A stretch of 39,472 nt of DNA from an uncultured Clostridia bacterium (GCA_949118805.1 CASAUJ010000015.1:1-39472), one strand, 5' to 3'. Shown: positions 1 to 7,236, counted from the stretch's first letter. Notes: generated by a model from the letters alone, not told the origin. Program-made: numbers and translations.

Positions 1-231
1 GAATTAGAAATAAGTAAAGAAATGGCTTATAGAGTATATGATGAATTTGAAAATAAAGAAATAACAAAGAAAGAGAATGGAAACTTTATGATAAAAGTGA
101 AATATCCAAAGAATGAATGGGTTTATGGTTACATTTTATCTTTTGGAGAATATGTAAAAGTTTTGAATCCTAGTTATGTTAAAAATACAATAAAAAGTAA
201 ACTACAAAGAACCTTAAAAAATTATTTATAA
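1..231 (+). CDS. WYL-domain transcriptional regulator, C-terminal part (5' end outside window)
   Basis: The reading frame is open from base 1 to the TAA at 229-231, so the start lies outside the window. The visible 76 residues look like the C-terminal extension of YafY/YobV-type WYL regulators: an R-V-Y-D-E-F start, a strand with the pattern V-K-Y-P-K-N-E-W, then the typical S-F-G-E-Y-V-K-V-L-N-P segment and a final helix ending in N-Y-L. These proteins are DNA-binding regulators with an N-terminal helix-turn-helix and a ligand-sensing WYL domain, neither of which is visible here. A GyrI-like effector-binding gene follows after 57 bp, a pairing also seen for yobV/yobU in Bacillus subtilis, and a short inverted repeat lies in the gap. 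The family call is fairly safe; the ligand is unknown. Confidence 0.7.
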   Translation, partial: ELEISKEMAYRVYDEFENKEITKKENGNFMIKVKYPKNEWVYGYILSFGEYVKVLNPSYVKNTIKSKLQRTLKNYL

Positions 232-233
232 TA

Positions 234-249
234 TGACATACAGTTGTCA
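234..249. promoter_or_regulatory. Short inverted repeat, candidate operator for the WYL regulator
   Basis: TGACA and TGTCA arms are separated by 6 bp, in the 57-bp gap between the WYL regulator stop and the GyrI-like gene. The arms are only 5 bp, so chance is possible. The position fits a binding site for the adjacent regulator controlling the downstream effector-binding genes. Confidence 0.35.
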
Positions 250-288
250 AGTTATATGATATATACTACTATTCAGGAGGTAAATATT

Positions 289-753
289 ATGAAATATGAA
301 ATAGTAGAATTAGAAAAAAAGGTTGTTACAGGAGTAAAAATTAAAACAACGAATCAAGAGGGAAAGTCTATAAAAGATATAGGAATGACTTGGCAAAAAC
401 TATTTACAAATGGAACTTATGAGAAAATACCCAATAAGGTAAATGAAAAAACAATAGGACTATATACAGAATATGAAGGAGATTATACAAAACCTTATGT
501 ATTTATTGCAGGAGCAGAAGTTAGCAAAGAGATAAAAGATGATGTGGAGATAGTAAGTAAAGCAATACCAAAAGGGAAATATGCTAAATTTGTTGTAATA
601 GGAGATGTACAAAATTCAGTAGGACAGACTTGGCAAGAAATATGGAATATGGATTTGAAAAGAAAATATACTTGTGATTTTGAAGAATATCAAAATAATT
701 TAGAGGATATGCAAAAACAAGAAATTCATATTTATATTGCATTAGATGAATAG
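289..753 (+). CDS. GyrI-like / AraC effector-binding domain protein
   Basis: A 154-residue stand-alone effector-binding domain (GyrI-like superfamily, as in SbmC and the C-terminal half of Rob/BmrR). It starts M-K-Y-E-I-V-E-L-E, then has the usual W-Q-K-L-F helix, an N-K-V-N-E-K-T-I-G-L-Y-T strand and an acidic Y-E-G-D-Y loop, and ends with a conserved W-Q-E-I-W helix followed by a short strand. I chose ATG 289 because AGGAGG lies at 275-280; an upstream in-frame codon at 244 has no ribosome binding site. Such proteins bind hydrophobic or cationic small molecules and often accompany a WYL or MerR regulator. Here it lies between the regulator fragment and a second GyrI-like gene, so a sensing or sequestration role is inferred. 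The ligand cannot be read from sequence. Confidence 0.75.
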   Translation: MKYEIVELEKKVVTGVKIKTTNQEGKSIKDIGMTWQKLFTNGTYEKIPNKVNEKTIGLYTEYEGDYTKPYVFIAGAEVSKEIKDDVEIVSKAIPKGKYAKFVVIGDVQNSVGQTWQEIWNMDLKRKYTCDFEEYQNNLEDMQKQEIHIYIALDE

Positions 754-770
754 AAAGAGGAGAAGGAGAA

Positions 771-1409
771 ATGGCTTTTGATTATAAAAAAGAATACAAG
801 GAATTTTACCTACCAAAGAATAAACCTAGTATTGTAGAAATTCCAAGAATGAACTATATTGCAGTTACAGGAAAAGGAAATCCTAATGATGAAAATAGTG
901 AATATAAAAATTCCATAAGACTTTTATATGCAATTGCTTTTACCATTAAAATGAGTTATAAAAGTAACAATAAAATAGATGGTTATTTTGAATATGTAGT
1001 TCCACCACTTGAAGGATTTTGGTGGCAAGATGGAAGGAAAGGTAGTCTAGATTATAACAATAAAGAGGAAATGAATTTTATTTCTATTATTAGATTACCA
1101 GATTTTGTAACCAAAAAAGATTTTGAATGGGCTATCCATGAAGCAACTAATAAGAAAAAACAGGACTTTTCCCAAGTGCAATTTTTAAGTTATGAGGAGG
1201 GGATTTGTGTACAATGTATGCACATAGGTTCTTATGATGAGGAGGCAACTACCTTAAAATTAATGCATGCATATATGATAGAAAATGGATATGAACTAGA
1301 TATTACTGACAATAGATTTCATCATGAAATTTATTTAAGTGATCCAAGAAAATGTGATGTAAATAAATTAAGAACAGTCCTAAGACATCCAATAAAGGAA
1401 AAGAGATAA
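771..1409 (+). CDS. GyrI-like small-molecule binding protein (COG4832 type)
   Basis: This 212-residue protein matches the longer GyrI-like family by pattern. It has an N-terminal F-D-Y-K-K-E-Y-K-E-F-Y, then P-R-M-N-Y-I-A-V-T-G-K-G-N-P-N around residues 25-40. A central section contains Y-F-E-Y-V-V-P-P-L-E-G-F-W-W, and the C-terminal part contains the H-H-E-I-Y-L-S-D-P-R-K signature. The aromatic W-W and conserved acidic residues probably line the ligand pocket. The ribosome binding site is GAGGAGAAGG just before ATG 771. Its TAA overlaps the ATG of the next gene (TAATG), so the two are translationally coupled. It follows another GyrI-like gene by 17 bp. Two different effector-binding folds in a row suggest one small-molecule response operon. 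Confidence 0.75.
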   Translation: MAFDYKKEYKEFYLPKNKPSIVEIPRMNYIAVTGKGNPNDENSEYKNSIRLLYAIAFTIKMSYKSNNKIDGYFEYVVPPLEGFWWQDGRKGSLDYNNKEEMNFISIIRLPDFVTKKDFEWAIHEATNKKKQDFSQVQFLSYEEGICVQCMHIGSYDEEATTLKLMHAYMIENGYELDITDNRFHHEIYLSDPRKCDVNKLRTVLRHPIKEKR

Positions 1410-2296
1410 TGATGGAATTTATAGAAGCAAAGACGATCCTTCAAAAAGCAACACATGGTGAAGAATGGTTTGGAATTGATTATAATATGAATCTTTATAA
1501 GGGGTGTTGCCATCAATGTATCTATTGTGATAGTAGAAGTAATTGCTATCAAGTAGAAAATTTTGATAAGGTTAGAGCAAAAAAAGATGAAATAGAGAGA
1601 TTAAATCGAGAGTTAAAATCAAAAAGAAAAAAGGGTGTAATAGGGATAGGAGCAATGTCAGATACATATAACCCTTTGGAAAAACAATATAAAATAACCA
1701 GACAAGCATTAGAATTAATTTTGTATTATAATTTTGGAGTATCAATAGAAACAAAAAGCAATTTAATAGTTAGAGATATAGACATATTTAAAGAAATTAA
1801 CCGAAAAGCAGATGTAATACTTAAATTTACAATTACATCAGCAGATGATAATCTCTCACGAAAAGTAGAACCAGGAGTATGTGTTTCTTCAGAAAGGCTA
1901 AAAGCAATGAAACAATTGTCTGAACAAGGATTATTTGTTGGAACATTATTAACACCAATTATTCCATTTATAACTGATTCAGAGGAGAATATCAGAAAGG
2001 TAATAAAATTATCTTATGAAAATGGAGCAAAATTTGTATTTTCAATGGGTGGAGTTACATTAAGAGGAAATCAAAGAGAATACTTTTATGAGCAATTGGA
2101 TAAGACTTTTCCTAAGATAAAAGAAAAATATATTAAAACTTATGGAAATAACTATTTTTGTTATTCACTCAATAAAAATTTAGAAAAAATTTATAAAGAA
2201 GAATGTGAAAAATATGGACTATTCTATAAAATGAATGATATAATAAAGGCTTATAAAAAAGAAAGTATAGAGGGGGAACAATTAACCTTTATATAA
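1409..2296 (+). CDS. Radical SAM protein, spore photoproduct lyase-like (SPL/COG1533 family)
   Basis: A 295-residue radical SAM enzyme. The cluster-binding cysteines C33-x3-C37-x2-C40 sit in G-C-C-H-Q-C-I-Y-C, preceded by a Y-N-M-N-L-Y-K-G strand typical of the SPL/Rv2578c group. Downstream are G-A-M-S-D-T-Y-N-P-L-E (around residue 83), an E-T-K-S-N strand and T-L-L-T-P-I-I-P-F, all usual in COG1533. The family contains spore photoproduct lyase, but most members of this length are uncharacterised, and nothing here proves DNA repair. The start overlaps the stop of the GyrI-like gene by one base, with ATG codons at both 1409 and 1412. A strong palindromic terminator follows about 70 bp downstream. 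The association with GyrI-like proteins suggests a substrate linked to the sensed compound; this is inference. Confidence 0.75.
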   Translation: MMEFIEAKTILQKATHGEEWFGIDYNMNLYKGCCHQCIYCDSRSNCYQVENFDKVRAKKDEIERLNRELKSKRKKGVIGIGAMSDTYNPLEKQYKITRQALELILYYNFGVSIETKSNLIVRDIDIFKEINRKADVILKFTITSADDNLSRKVEPGVCVSSERLKAMKQLSEQGLFVGTLLTPIIPFITDSEENIRKVIKLSYENGAKFVFSMGGVTLRGNQREYFYEQLDKTFPKIKEKYIKTYGNNYFCYSLNKNLEKIYKEECEKYGLFYKMNDIIKAYKKESIEGEQLTFI

Positions 2297-2354
2297 AAAG
2301 AGCAAGAATATGAATGAATATATAAGAAAATTATAATTTTAGGTATTATTCTTC

Positions 2355-2375
2355 AAAATTGATTACGAAAACAGA
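2355..2375 (+). repeat. 21-bp direct repeat, left copy
   Basis: The sequence AAAATTGATTA, then C or T, then GAAAACAGA occurs here and at 2759-2779 with one mismatch. The copies are 404 bp apart and flank the truncated MBL gene. Each runs straight into a hairpin, though the hairpin sequences differ. Confidence 0.7.
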
Positions 2376-2401
2376 ATACTAAGATCTTAGTATTCTGTTT
2401 T
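2368..2401 (+). terminator. 34-bp perfect palindrome, probable terminator of the GyrI/SPL operon
   Basis: Two 17-base arms, AAAACAGAATACTAAGA and its exact reverse complement, meet with no spacer. The 3' arm ends in TTTT, so it can work as a Rho-independent terminator, possibly in both directions. A 21-bp sequence overlapping its left edge (2355-2375) recurs at 2759-2779. Confidence 0.6.
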
Positions 2402-2473
2402 ATTATGTCAAAAATGATTCTAAAAAATAGATATTTATGGTATAATGTATAAAACCTAGGGAGGAGAATATAG

Positions 2474-2680
2474 ATGAAAAATAACAAAGTATTAAATTTT
2501 ATTGGAAATGGTTCTTGCTTTAATACGGATTATGGAAATAATTCTGCTTATTATATGGATAAAGAAAAGCAATCATTGTTGTTGATTGATTGTGGTGAAT
2601 CTGTTTTTGAAAGAATTAAGGCAGAATGTTTGGGATTTGATATTTCAAAAATTAATGAATATAAAGTTTTAGAACGATAG
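2474..2680 (+). pseudogene. Truncated MBL-fold (RNase Z-like) hydrolase, N-terminal remnant
   Basis: A 68-codon frame with an apparently intact expression signal: TATAAT at 2441-2446, GGGAGGAG before ATG 2474. The first ~50 residues resemble the N-terminal beta strands of RNase Z-like metallo-beta-lactamase proteins: F-I-G-N-G-S-C-F-N, then S-A-Y-Y and L-L-L-I-D-C-G-E-S-V-F-E-R-I. The frame ends before the region where the metal-binding H-x-H-x-D-H should lie, so it cannot be an active hydrolase. The full-length MBL gene at 3709 has the same opening pattern and normal motifs. The fragment is bracketed by 21-bp direct repeats (2355-2375, 2759-2779; one mismatch). I read it as a decayed gene; a functional 68-aa protein is not excluded. 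Confidence 0.6.
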
Positions 2681-2758
2681 CATAAAAAAGTAGATGATAA
2701 AGTTATTATAGTAAGATAATAGGTGTAAAGAATGAAATAAATTAGGATATGGATTTTT

Positions 2759-2779
2759 AAAATTGATTATGAAAACAGA
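2759..2779 (+). repeat. 21-bp direct repeat, right copy, joined to a hairpin
   Basis: Second copy of the 2355-2375 repeat. It is followed by an imperfect hairpin at 2778-2807 (arms GAGTCATAAAA and TTTTATGATTC, 8-base loop) with no T-tract. The hairpin may be a degraded terminator. Confidence 0.65.
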
Positions 2780-2884
2780 GTCATAAAATATCAATGTTTT
2801 ATGATTCAATGGATTTAAAAAAAGGAATCTTTATGATAAAATACCATTGGTAAAAATAGCAAAAAGGAAAGATAGGAAAAAAAG

Positions 2885-3667
2885 ATGGGAATAATGGAAA
2901 GAAGCGAAGTGATCAATATTTTTGATTTTGATGGAACCTTAACAACAGAAACATGGCCAAAGTTTTGGGTGTGGATAAAAAAATTTGGGTATAGTGGAGA
3001 AAAAAGAAACCATGAACTAGAGAATTTGATTGCTCAATATCAAAGAAAACAAACAGGGAATGAACTGGAAACCTTTTTTGGTTTTTTTGATGATTTGCTT
3101 AAGAGAAATGAAGAAGTTCTTACTTATGAAGAATTGATGGAAGGGGAAAAATACATTCATTATCATCCAGGAGTAATGGAATTTATAAAAAGTGCATCAA
3201 CAAAAAATTATATTGTTTCAGGAGGACTAAAAGAATTTTTACAAAATCTTAACATAGCCCAATATTTAGATGGAATTTATGGAACCTCAATGCAACATAA
3301 TGAAAATGGTTTAATTTGTGGAATTGGTGAGGTTATGACAGAAGATAAAAAAATAATAGCAATTCAAGATATCTTAAAAAGAAATAATAGGAAAGAAAAT
3401 GATTGCCATAATGTAAACTATATAGGAGATGGATATAGCGATGCACCAGCAATGAGATTTGTTCATAGTCATGGTGGAAAATCTATTTTTGTTTATCAAG
3501 TAAATTCAGATGATAAATATTTTAATTATAATAATGGAATTTATCAAGCATTAAATGCAGATGGAATGGTAGATTTTTGTTGTGTTGCTAATTATACAAA
3601 TGGCAGTATTCTTTCTAATATTTTACAAGGACAAAAAGGAAAACTTCATAAAGAAGAGATTCGATAA
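2885..3667 (+). CDS. HAD-superfamily phosphatase (HAD-IB, phosphoserine phosphatase-like)
   Basis: A 260-residue HAD hydrolase. Motif I is F-D-F-D-G-T-L-T with nucleophile D14 and acid/base D16. Motif II is Y-I-V-S-G-G, where Ser follows a beta strand. Motif IV is Y-I-G-D-G-Y-S-D-A-P-A-M-R, with the two aspartates that bind Mg2+. The cap is inserted between motifs I and II and contains aromatic-rich helices (F-W-V-W-I-K-K-F), which fits subfamily IB, as in SerB and related phosphatases. The substrate is unknown, and serine biosynthesis should not be assumed without other ser genes. ATG 2885 and ATG 2894 are both possible starts; upstream purine-rich DNA does not decide between them. The next gene, an MBL hydrolase, starts 41 bp downstream, and the pair may be co-transcribed. 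Confidence 0.75.
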   Translation: MGIMERSEVINIFDFDGTLTTETWPKFWVWIKKFGYSGEKRNHELENLIAQYQRKQTGNELETFFGFFDDLLKRNEEVLTYEELMEGEKYIHYHPGVMEFIKSASTKNYIVSGGLKEFLQNLNIAQYLDGIYGTSMQHNENGLICGIGEVMTEDKKIIAIQDILKRNNRKENDCHNVNYIGDGYSDAPAMRFVHSHGGKSIFVYQVNSDDKYFNYNNGIYQALNADGMVDFCCVANYTNGSILSNILQGQKGKLHKEEIR

Positions 3668-3708
3668 TAGGAATAAAATAGTAAGAATGAGATAGGAGGG
3701 AACAAGAG

Positions 3709-4539
3709 ATGTTAGAATATTTGGAAAAGACATCCATAGAAAGATTGAATATATTGGGAACAGGACATGCTATGACATTAGATTGTTATAATACTTGTTT
3801 TACATTAGAAAATAAAGAAGAACACATATTAGTAGATACAGGTGGAGGATTACAAATTATAAAACAATTAAGAGATGCCAAAATAGACTTTAGAAAAATA
3901 CATCATATTATTTTATCTCATAAACATACAGATCACATACTAGGGATGTTTTGGATCATACGATATGCCCAAAAATTCTTTGAAAATAAAGATTATCAAG
4001 GAAATCTTAATATTTATATGCATAAGGAATTGGAAAGCACGATGAGAAAAATAATGTTTGAAGTATTATCACAAAAATATACCAAATTAATTGATGACAG
4101 GATTATCTTTCATATAGTAGAAGATAAAGAAGAAGTAGAAATTTTAAATTATAAAATTAGATTTTTAGATGTCCAAGCCAAAAAAGACAGACAATTTGGC
4201 TTTAAAACGATATTAGAAAATGGAAAAACATTTGTGTTTTTAGGAGATGAAACATTTGATGAAAGATTAAGAGACGAAGTGGAAAATGTAGATTGGTTAT
4301 TACATGAAGCAATGTGTATGGATGCAGAAGCAGAGATCTTTAAGCCATACGAAAAAATGCATTCCACAGTAAAAACTGCATCAGAAATTGCAACCAGTTT
4401 AAAAGTCAAAAATCTGGTATTATATCATGCAAGTGATAATGACTTAGAGAATAGAAAAAGATTATATACAGAAGAAGCAAAAGAATATTTTAAAGGAAAT
4501 ATTTATGTTCCAAATGATTTGGATATTATAGTATTATAG
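3709..4539 (+). CDS. MBL-fold metallo-hydrolase, RNase Z-like
   Basis: This 276-residue protein has the full metallo-beta-lactamase signature. The metal ligands H71, H73, D75 and H76 lie in S-H-K-H-T-D-H-I-L-G. Further ligands probably come from F-L-G-D-E-T-F (around residue 180), L-L-H-E-A-M-C and the final L-V-L-Y-H-A-S-D. The opening L-N-I-L-G-T-G-H-A resembles the G-T-G loop of tRNase Z-type proteins. It lacks enough sequence for the flexible arm of a true tRNA 3'-processing endonuclease, so a general RNase Z-like hydrolase is the safest name. A strong GGAGGG ribosome binding site precedes ATG 3709. Its stop lies 10 bp before the start of the broken Nudix gene, whose ribosome binding site overlaps its final codons. 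Confidence 0.75.
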   Translation: MLEYLEKTSIERLNILGTGHAMTLDCYNTCFTLENKEEHILVDTGGGLQIIKQLRDAKIDFRKIHHIILSHKHTDHILGMFWIIRYAQKFFENKDYQGNLNIYMHKELESTMRKIMFEVLSQKYTKLIDDRIIFHIVEDKEEVEILNYKIRFLDVQAKKDRQFGFKTILENGKTFVFLGDETFDERLRDEVENVDWLLHEAMCMDAEAEIFKPYEKMHSTVKTASEIATSLKVKNLVLYHASDNDLENRKRLYTEEAKEYFKGNIYVPNDLDIIVL

Positions 4540-4549
4540 GAGGTAAAAT

Positions 4550-4803
4550 ATGTTTGTGATAGCAGGTTGTTTCATTGTAAAAGAGAATCTATGATAAGAT
4601 TTACAGCTGATGTGGTAGAAGAAAACATTAGATTTGATACAAATGAAATATTAGATGTGCAATGGCTTGATATAGAAGAAGTAAAAAATATGACAGAAAA
4701 AGAATTAAGAGGATATGACACAAGTATTCAATTTATAAAAGATTTTCAGGAAAATAAAATATATCCTTTAGAAATTTTTAATGATAAAAAATATAGCAGA
4801 TGA
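4550..4803 (+). pseudogene. Nudix hydrolase remnant with internal deletion and frameshift
   Basis: AGGAGG and ATG 4550 start M-F-V-I-A-G-C-F-I-V-K-E-N, the usual first beta strand of a Nudix protein, but this frame stops at 4592-4594. The next frame (from about 4591) continues with F-T-A-D-V-V-E-E-N, then E-I-L-D-V-Q-W-L-D-I-E-E-V and E-L-R-G-Y, which matches the C-terminal half of Nudix hydrolases. The catalytic Nudix box between these halves is absent. The remnant is about 84 codons, against 130-150 for the family. An internal deletion that also shifted the frame explains all of this. Activity on nucleotide diphosphate substrates is not expected. Confidence 0.7.
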
Positions 4804-4836
4804 TAAAGAGAATAGAATAAAAGGAGAAGGTTAAAA

Positions 4837-5175
4837 GTGGAATTAAAGGAAAAATTAGAATCCCTAAATGAAAAAAGTACAGTAGCTGAAATTCAAGGAT
4901 ATATCAAAGAAATGAAAAGAGTTAGAAAATTTGATGGGACGACAATAGAAAGAGAAATGATGTTATTGGTAGAAGAATTAGGAGAACTAGCAAAAGCAAT
5001 CAGAAAGAATACAAATGGACACTTAGACATAGAAAAAAAATATGATACGAGTGTAGAAGAAGAATTAGCAGATTGTTTTATCTATCTATTAAGTATTGCG
5101 AATAAGAGCAAAGTAGATGTTTTTAAAGCATTTAAAGAGAAAGAAAGAAAAAATTGTAATAGGGTTTGGAGATAA
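4837..5175 (+). CDS. MazG-like nucleotide pyrophosphohydrolase
   Basis: A 112-residue all-alpha NTP pyrophosphatase of the MazG/dUTPase-alpha superfamily. The Mg2+-binding pattern is visible as E46-E47-x2-E50 (V-E-E-L-G-E-L-A-K-A) and E76-x2-D79 (E-E-E-L-A-D-C). The C-terminal K-E-R-K-N-C-N-R-V-W closely follows the conserved end of single-domain MazG-like proteins. The start is GTG 4837 after AAAGGAG. Family members hydrolyse non-canonical or excess NTPs to NMP and pyrophosphate. It sits between a broken Nudix gene and a GIY-YIG gene, in a run of small nucleotide-related genes. Specificity cannot be read from the sequence. Confidence 0.75.
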   Translation: MELKEKLESLNEKSTVAEIQGYIKEMKRVRKFDGTTIEREMMLLVEELGELAKAIRKNTNGHLDIEKKYDTSVEEELADCFIYLLSIANKSKVDVFKAFKEKERKNCNRVWR

Positions 5176-5236
5176 AAGAAGAGAAGAAGAAGTAATAAAT
5201 AATATAAAGATTTTAGATAGAAAAAAGGAGACAGAA

Positions 5237-5884
5237 ATGAAAAAGGGAATTATTTATATATTAACAAATGAATCTATGCCAGGATTAATTAAAATAGGAG
5301 TAACTACTAATTTAAAAGAACGATTACAAAGATTGGATACAACAGGGATACCTACTCCATTTAACTTACATTATGCAATAGAAATAGAGGATTATGAGAA
5401 AAAAGAACATCTATTACACCAAGGATTATCAGAACATAGAATTAGAAGAAATAGAGAATTTTTTAGATTTGAGCCAGAAAATGCAAGAGCCTTATTACAA
5501 GCAATTGGGGGAAAAGAAGTAGATTCACAATATATTGGTGTAGCAATTGACGAAGATGGGAATGAAGTATCATCAGAAGAGTATAGTAATCGATTGCCAC
5601 AAGCAACCAATACAACTTTTGAAATGTTACAAATTCCATTAGAAGAAGAACTTAATTTTACTAGAGATCCAGAGATTAAATGTAAAATAAAAGAAAATAG
5701 AAAAGTGGAATATCATGGAGTAATTTATAGTTTATCTGCATTAACAAAAAAAATAATGCAAGAAAAATATCATTCAAGGAGTCATCATTTAAATGGATTT
5801 CAATATTGGAAATATAAAGATGAGATATTAACGGATAGAAGAGAAAGACTAGAAGAAAATAATAGAAAGGAAGAAGATTTTTAA
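5237..5884 (+). CDS. GIY-YIG nuclease family protein (T5orf172-like)
   Basis: A 215-residue protein that starts with G-I-I-Y-I-L-T-N and has I-K-I-G-V-T ten residues later, matching the GIY and YIG elements in the T5orf172 variant. The conserved Arg lies in L-K-E-R-L-Q-R-L, with a downstream E-H-x-x-H and R-E-F-F-R-F as the metal-binding part. The C-terminal third (from about residue 150) contains Y-H-G-V-I-Y-S-L-S-A-L and N-G-F-Q-Y-W-K-Y, like DNA-recognition modules such as DUF4357. I chose ATG 5237 (AAAGGAGAC upstream) rather than the in-frame 5117, which overlaps mazG. It is not inside an intron or mobile unit that I can see. A DNA-cleaving role is family knowledge; the target is unknown. 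Confidence 0.7.
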   Translation: MKKGIIYILTNESMPGLIKIGVTTNLKERLQRLDTTGIPTPFNLHYAIEIEDYEKKEHLLHQGLSEHRIRRNREFFRFEPENARALLQAIGGKEVDSQYIGVAIDEDGNEVSSEEYSNRLPQATNTTFEMLQIPLEEELNFTRDPEIKCKIKENRKVEYHGVIYSLSALTKKIMQEKYHSRSHHLNGFQYWKYKDEILTDRRERLEENNRKEEDF

Positions 5885-5901
5885 TTCTTCAATTTGAAAA
5901 A

Positions 5902-6945
5902 ATGAAAGAGATAGAATTCTTAGAACAAATACAAGAACCAATCATAAAATGGTATCAAAAGAATAAAAGAAAATTACCATGGAGAAAAGAAAAAAATCCT
6001 TATTTTATTTGGATTTCTGAAATCATGTTACAACAAACTAGAATAGAAGCGGTAAAAGAATATTATAAACGATTTTTAGAAGAGATACCAACTGTGAAAG
6101 TCTTAGCAGAAATCGAAGAGGAAAAATTATTAAAACTATGGGAAGGGCTGGGGTATTATAACCGTGTAAGAAATTTAAAAAAAGCGGCACAAATCATACA
6201 AGAAAAATACAATGGCAGAATGCCAAAAACTTATGGAGAATTAGTACAATTGCCAGGAATAGGAGAATATACAGCAGGAGCGATTAGCTCGATTGCTTAT
6301 GATGAAAAAGTGCCAGCAGTAGATGGAAATGTACTTCGTGTCATTAGTAGAATAGTAGGAAGCAAAAAAGATATATTAGAAAATAAAACGAAAAAAGAAT
6401 TGACACAAAAATTGAAAGAGGTTATGCCAAAACAAGCAGGCGATTTTAATGAAGGATTAATGGAATTAGGAGAATTGGTTTGTATTCCGAATGGTGAGCC
6501 ACTATGTGAAAAATGTCCTGTACAAGAAATTTGCATCGCTAAAAAACAAAAATTAACAGATTGTATTCCAGTGCGTAATCAAAAGAAAAAGAGAAAAAAG
6601 GAAAGTAAAACCGTCTTTTTGTTAGAATATAATGGAGAAATAGCCATACAAAAGAGGAAAGATACAGGATTGTTGGCTAATTTATATGAATTTCCGAATA
6701 GGAATAAAAAGATAACAAAGAAGGAGATTGAAACCATTTTGGAAGAATGGGGAATTGCTAAAAAAGGAAAGATAGAAAAGATAGGAGAACATCATCATAT
6801 TTTTTCCCATATAGAATGGGATATGATTGGATATAAAATACAAGTAAAGAATAAAAATAAAGAATTTATATGGAAAGAAAAAAAGGATATTTTAGAAAAA
6901 TATCCAATTCCAAGTGCATTTGTACCATTTCGTAACAAAATGTAG
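5902..6945 (+). CDS. mutY: A/G-specific adenine glycosylase MutY
   Basis: MutY removes adenine mispaired with 8-oxoguanine in base excision repair. All hallmarks of this 347-residue protein are visible. The catalytic Glu40 is in W-I-S-E-I-M-L-Q-Q-T. The helix-hairpin-helix is L-P-G-I-G-E-Y-T-A-G-A-I (117-128). The catalytic Asp141 is in V-D-G-N-V-L-R-V. The [4Fe-4S] cysteines are C194, C202, C205 and C211, with C-x7-C spacing at the first pair. From about residue 230 a Nudix-like domain for 8-oxoG recognition follows (V-F-L-L-E-Y, I-A-I-Q-K-R-K, then G-E-H-H-H-I-F-S-H). The start ATG 5902 has only weak complementarity upstream. It follows the GIY-YIG gene by 17 bp and ends just before the tRNA-Ser promoter. 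Confidence 0.93.
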   Translation: MKEIEFLEQIQEPIIKWYQKNKRKLPWRKEKNPYFIWISEIMLQQTRIEAVKEYYKRFLEEIPTVKVLAEIEEEKLLKLWEGLGYYNRVRNLKKAAQIIQEKYNGRMPKTYGELVQLPGIGEYTAGAISSIAYDEKVPAVDGNVLRVISRIVGSKKDILENKTKKELTQKLKEVMPKQAGDFNEGLMELGELVCIPNGEPLCEKCPVQEICIAKKQKLTDCIPVRNQKKKRKKESKTVFLLEYNGEIAIQKRKDTGLLANLYEFPNRNKKITKKEIETILEEWGIAKKGKIEKIGEHHHIFSHIEWDMIGYKIQVKNKNKEFIWKEKKDILEKYPIPSAFVPFRNKM

Positions 6946-6974
6946 TTGTATTTTTAATAAAATTAAGCTATAAT
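6946..6974 (+). promoter_or_regulatory. Promoter of tRNA-Ser
   Basis: TTGTAT (6946-6951), a 17-bp spacer and a perfect TATAAT (6969-6974) lie 11 bp upstream of the tRNA. The -35 box starts immediately after the mutY stop. Confidence 0.7.
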
Positions 6975-6984
6975 AATGAAAGAT

Positions 6985-7075
6985 GGAGTGGTATCGAAGT
7001 GGTCATAACGAGCTACACTGGAACTGTAGTAGTCGAGAAATCGGCCCGTGGGTTCGAATCCCACTCACTCCGCCA
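6985..7075 (+). tRNA. tRNA-Ser (anticodon GGA)
   Basis: A 91-base class II tRNA with encoded CCA. The 7-bp acceptor stem pairs GGAGTGG with TCACTCC (one G-T pair). The anticodon stem CTACA/TGTAG (7013-7017/7025-7029) carries loop CTGGAAC, giving anticodon GGA at 7020-7022. A long variable arm follows, as expected for serine tRNAs. The T stem is GTGGG/CCCAC around TTCGAAT. It decodes UCC and UCU. Confidence 0.95.
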
Positions 7076-7089
7076 GAGAAAAAAGAAGG

Positions 7090-7121
7090 AACTTAAAAGT
7101 TTTATGCTTTTGAGTTTTTTT
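7090..7121 (+). terminator. Rho-independent terminator after tRNA-Ser
   Basis: Arms AACTTAAAAG and CTTTTGAGTT (one G-T pair) with a 7-base loop are followed by a run of T, 15 bp after the tRNA. Confidence 0.75.
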
Positions 7122-7174
7122 CAGTTTTATATTTTTTGAATATTTAGATAATACTGATAAATAAGAAAATAAAA

Positions 7175-7218
7175 TTATTGTAAATATTATTTACAATAAC
7201 CTTCTAATATTATATAAT
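7175..7218 (+). promoter_or_regulatory. nadE promoter with perfect palindromic operator over the -35 box
   Basis: Two perfect 10-bp arms, TTATTGTAAA (7175-7184) and TTTACAATAA (7190-7199), have a 5-bp spacer. The right arm contains a TTTACA -35 box (7190-7195), which lies 17 bp before TATAAT (7213-7218). A protein bound to the palindrome would block RNA polymerase, so repression is likely. The regulator is not encoded nearby in this window. Confidence 0.65.
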
Positions 7219-7236
7219 GATTAAGAAGGGGAAATA

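Noticed and set aside
2885..3667. Assigning the HAD protein as SerB
   Set aside because: Motifs fit the HAD-IB class only; no serine biosynthesis genes are nearby and the cap is not diagnostic.
4837..5175. Toxin-antitoxin MazEF relation of the MazG-like gene
   Set aside because: No mazE or mazF is adjacent, and single-domain MazG-like enzymes are common housekeeping proteins.
5237..5884. GIY-YIG gene as a homing endonuclease within an intron
   Set aside because: It is intergenic, in line with neighbouring genes, and no intron boundaries or split host gene are seen.
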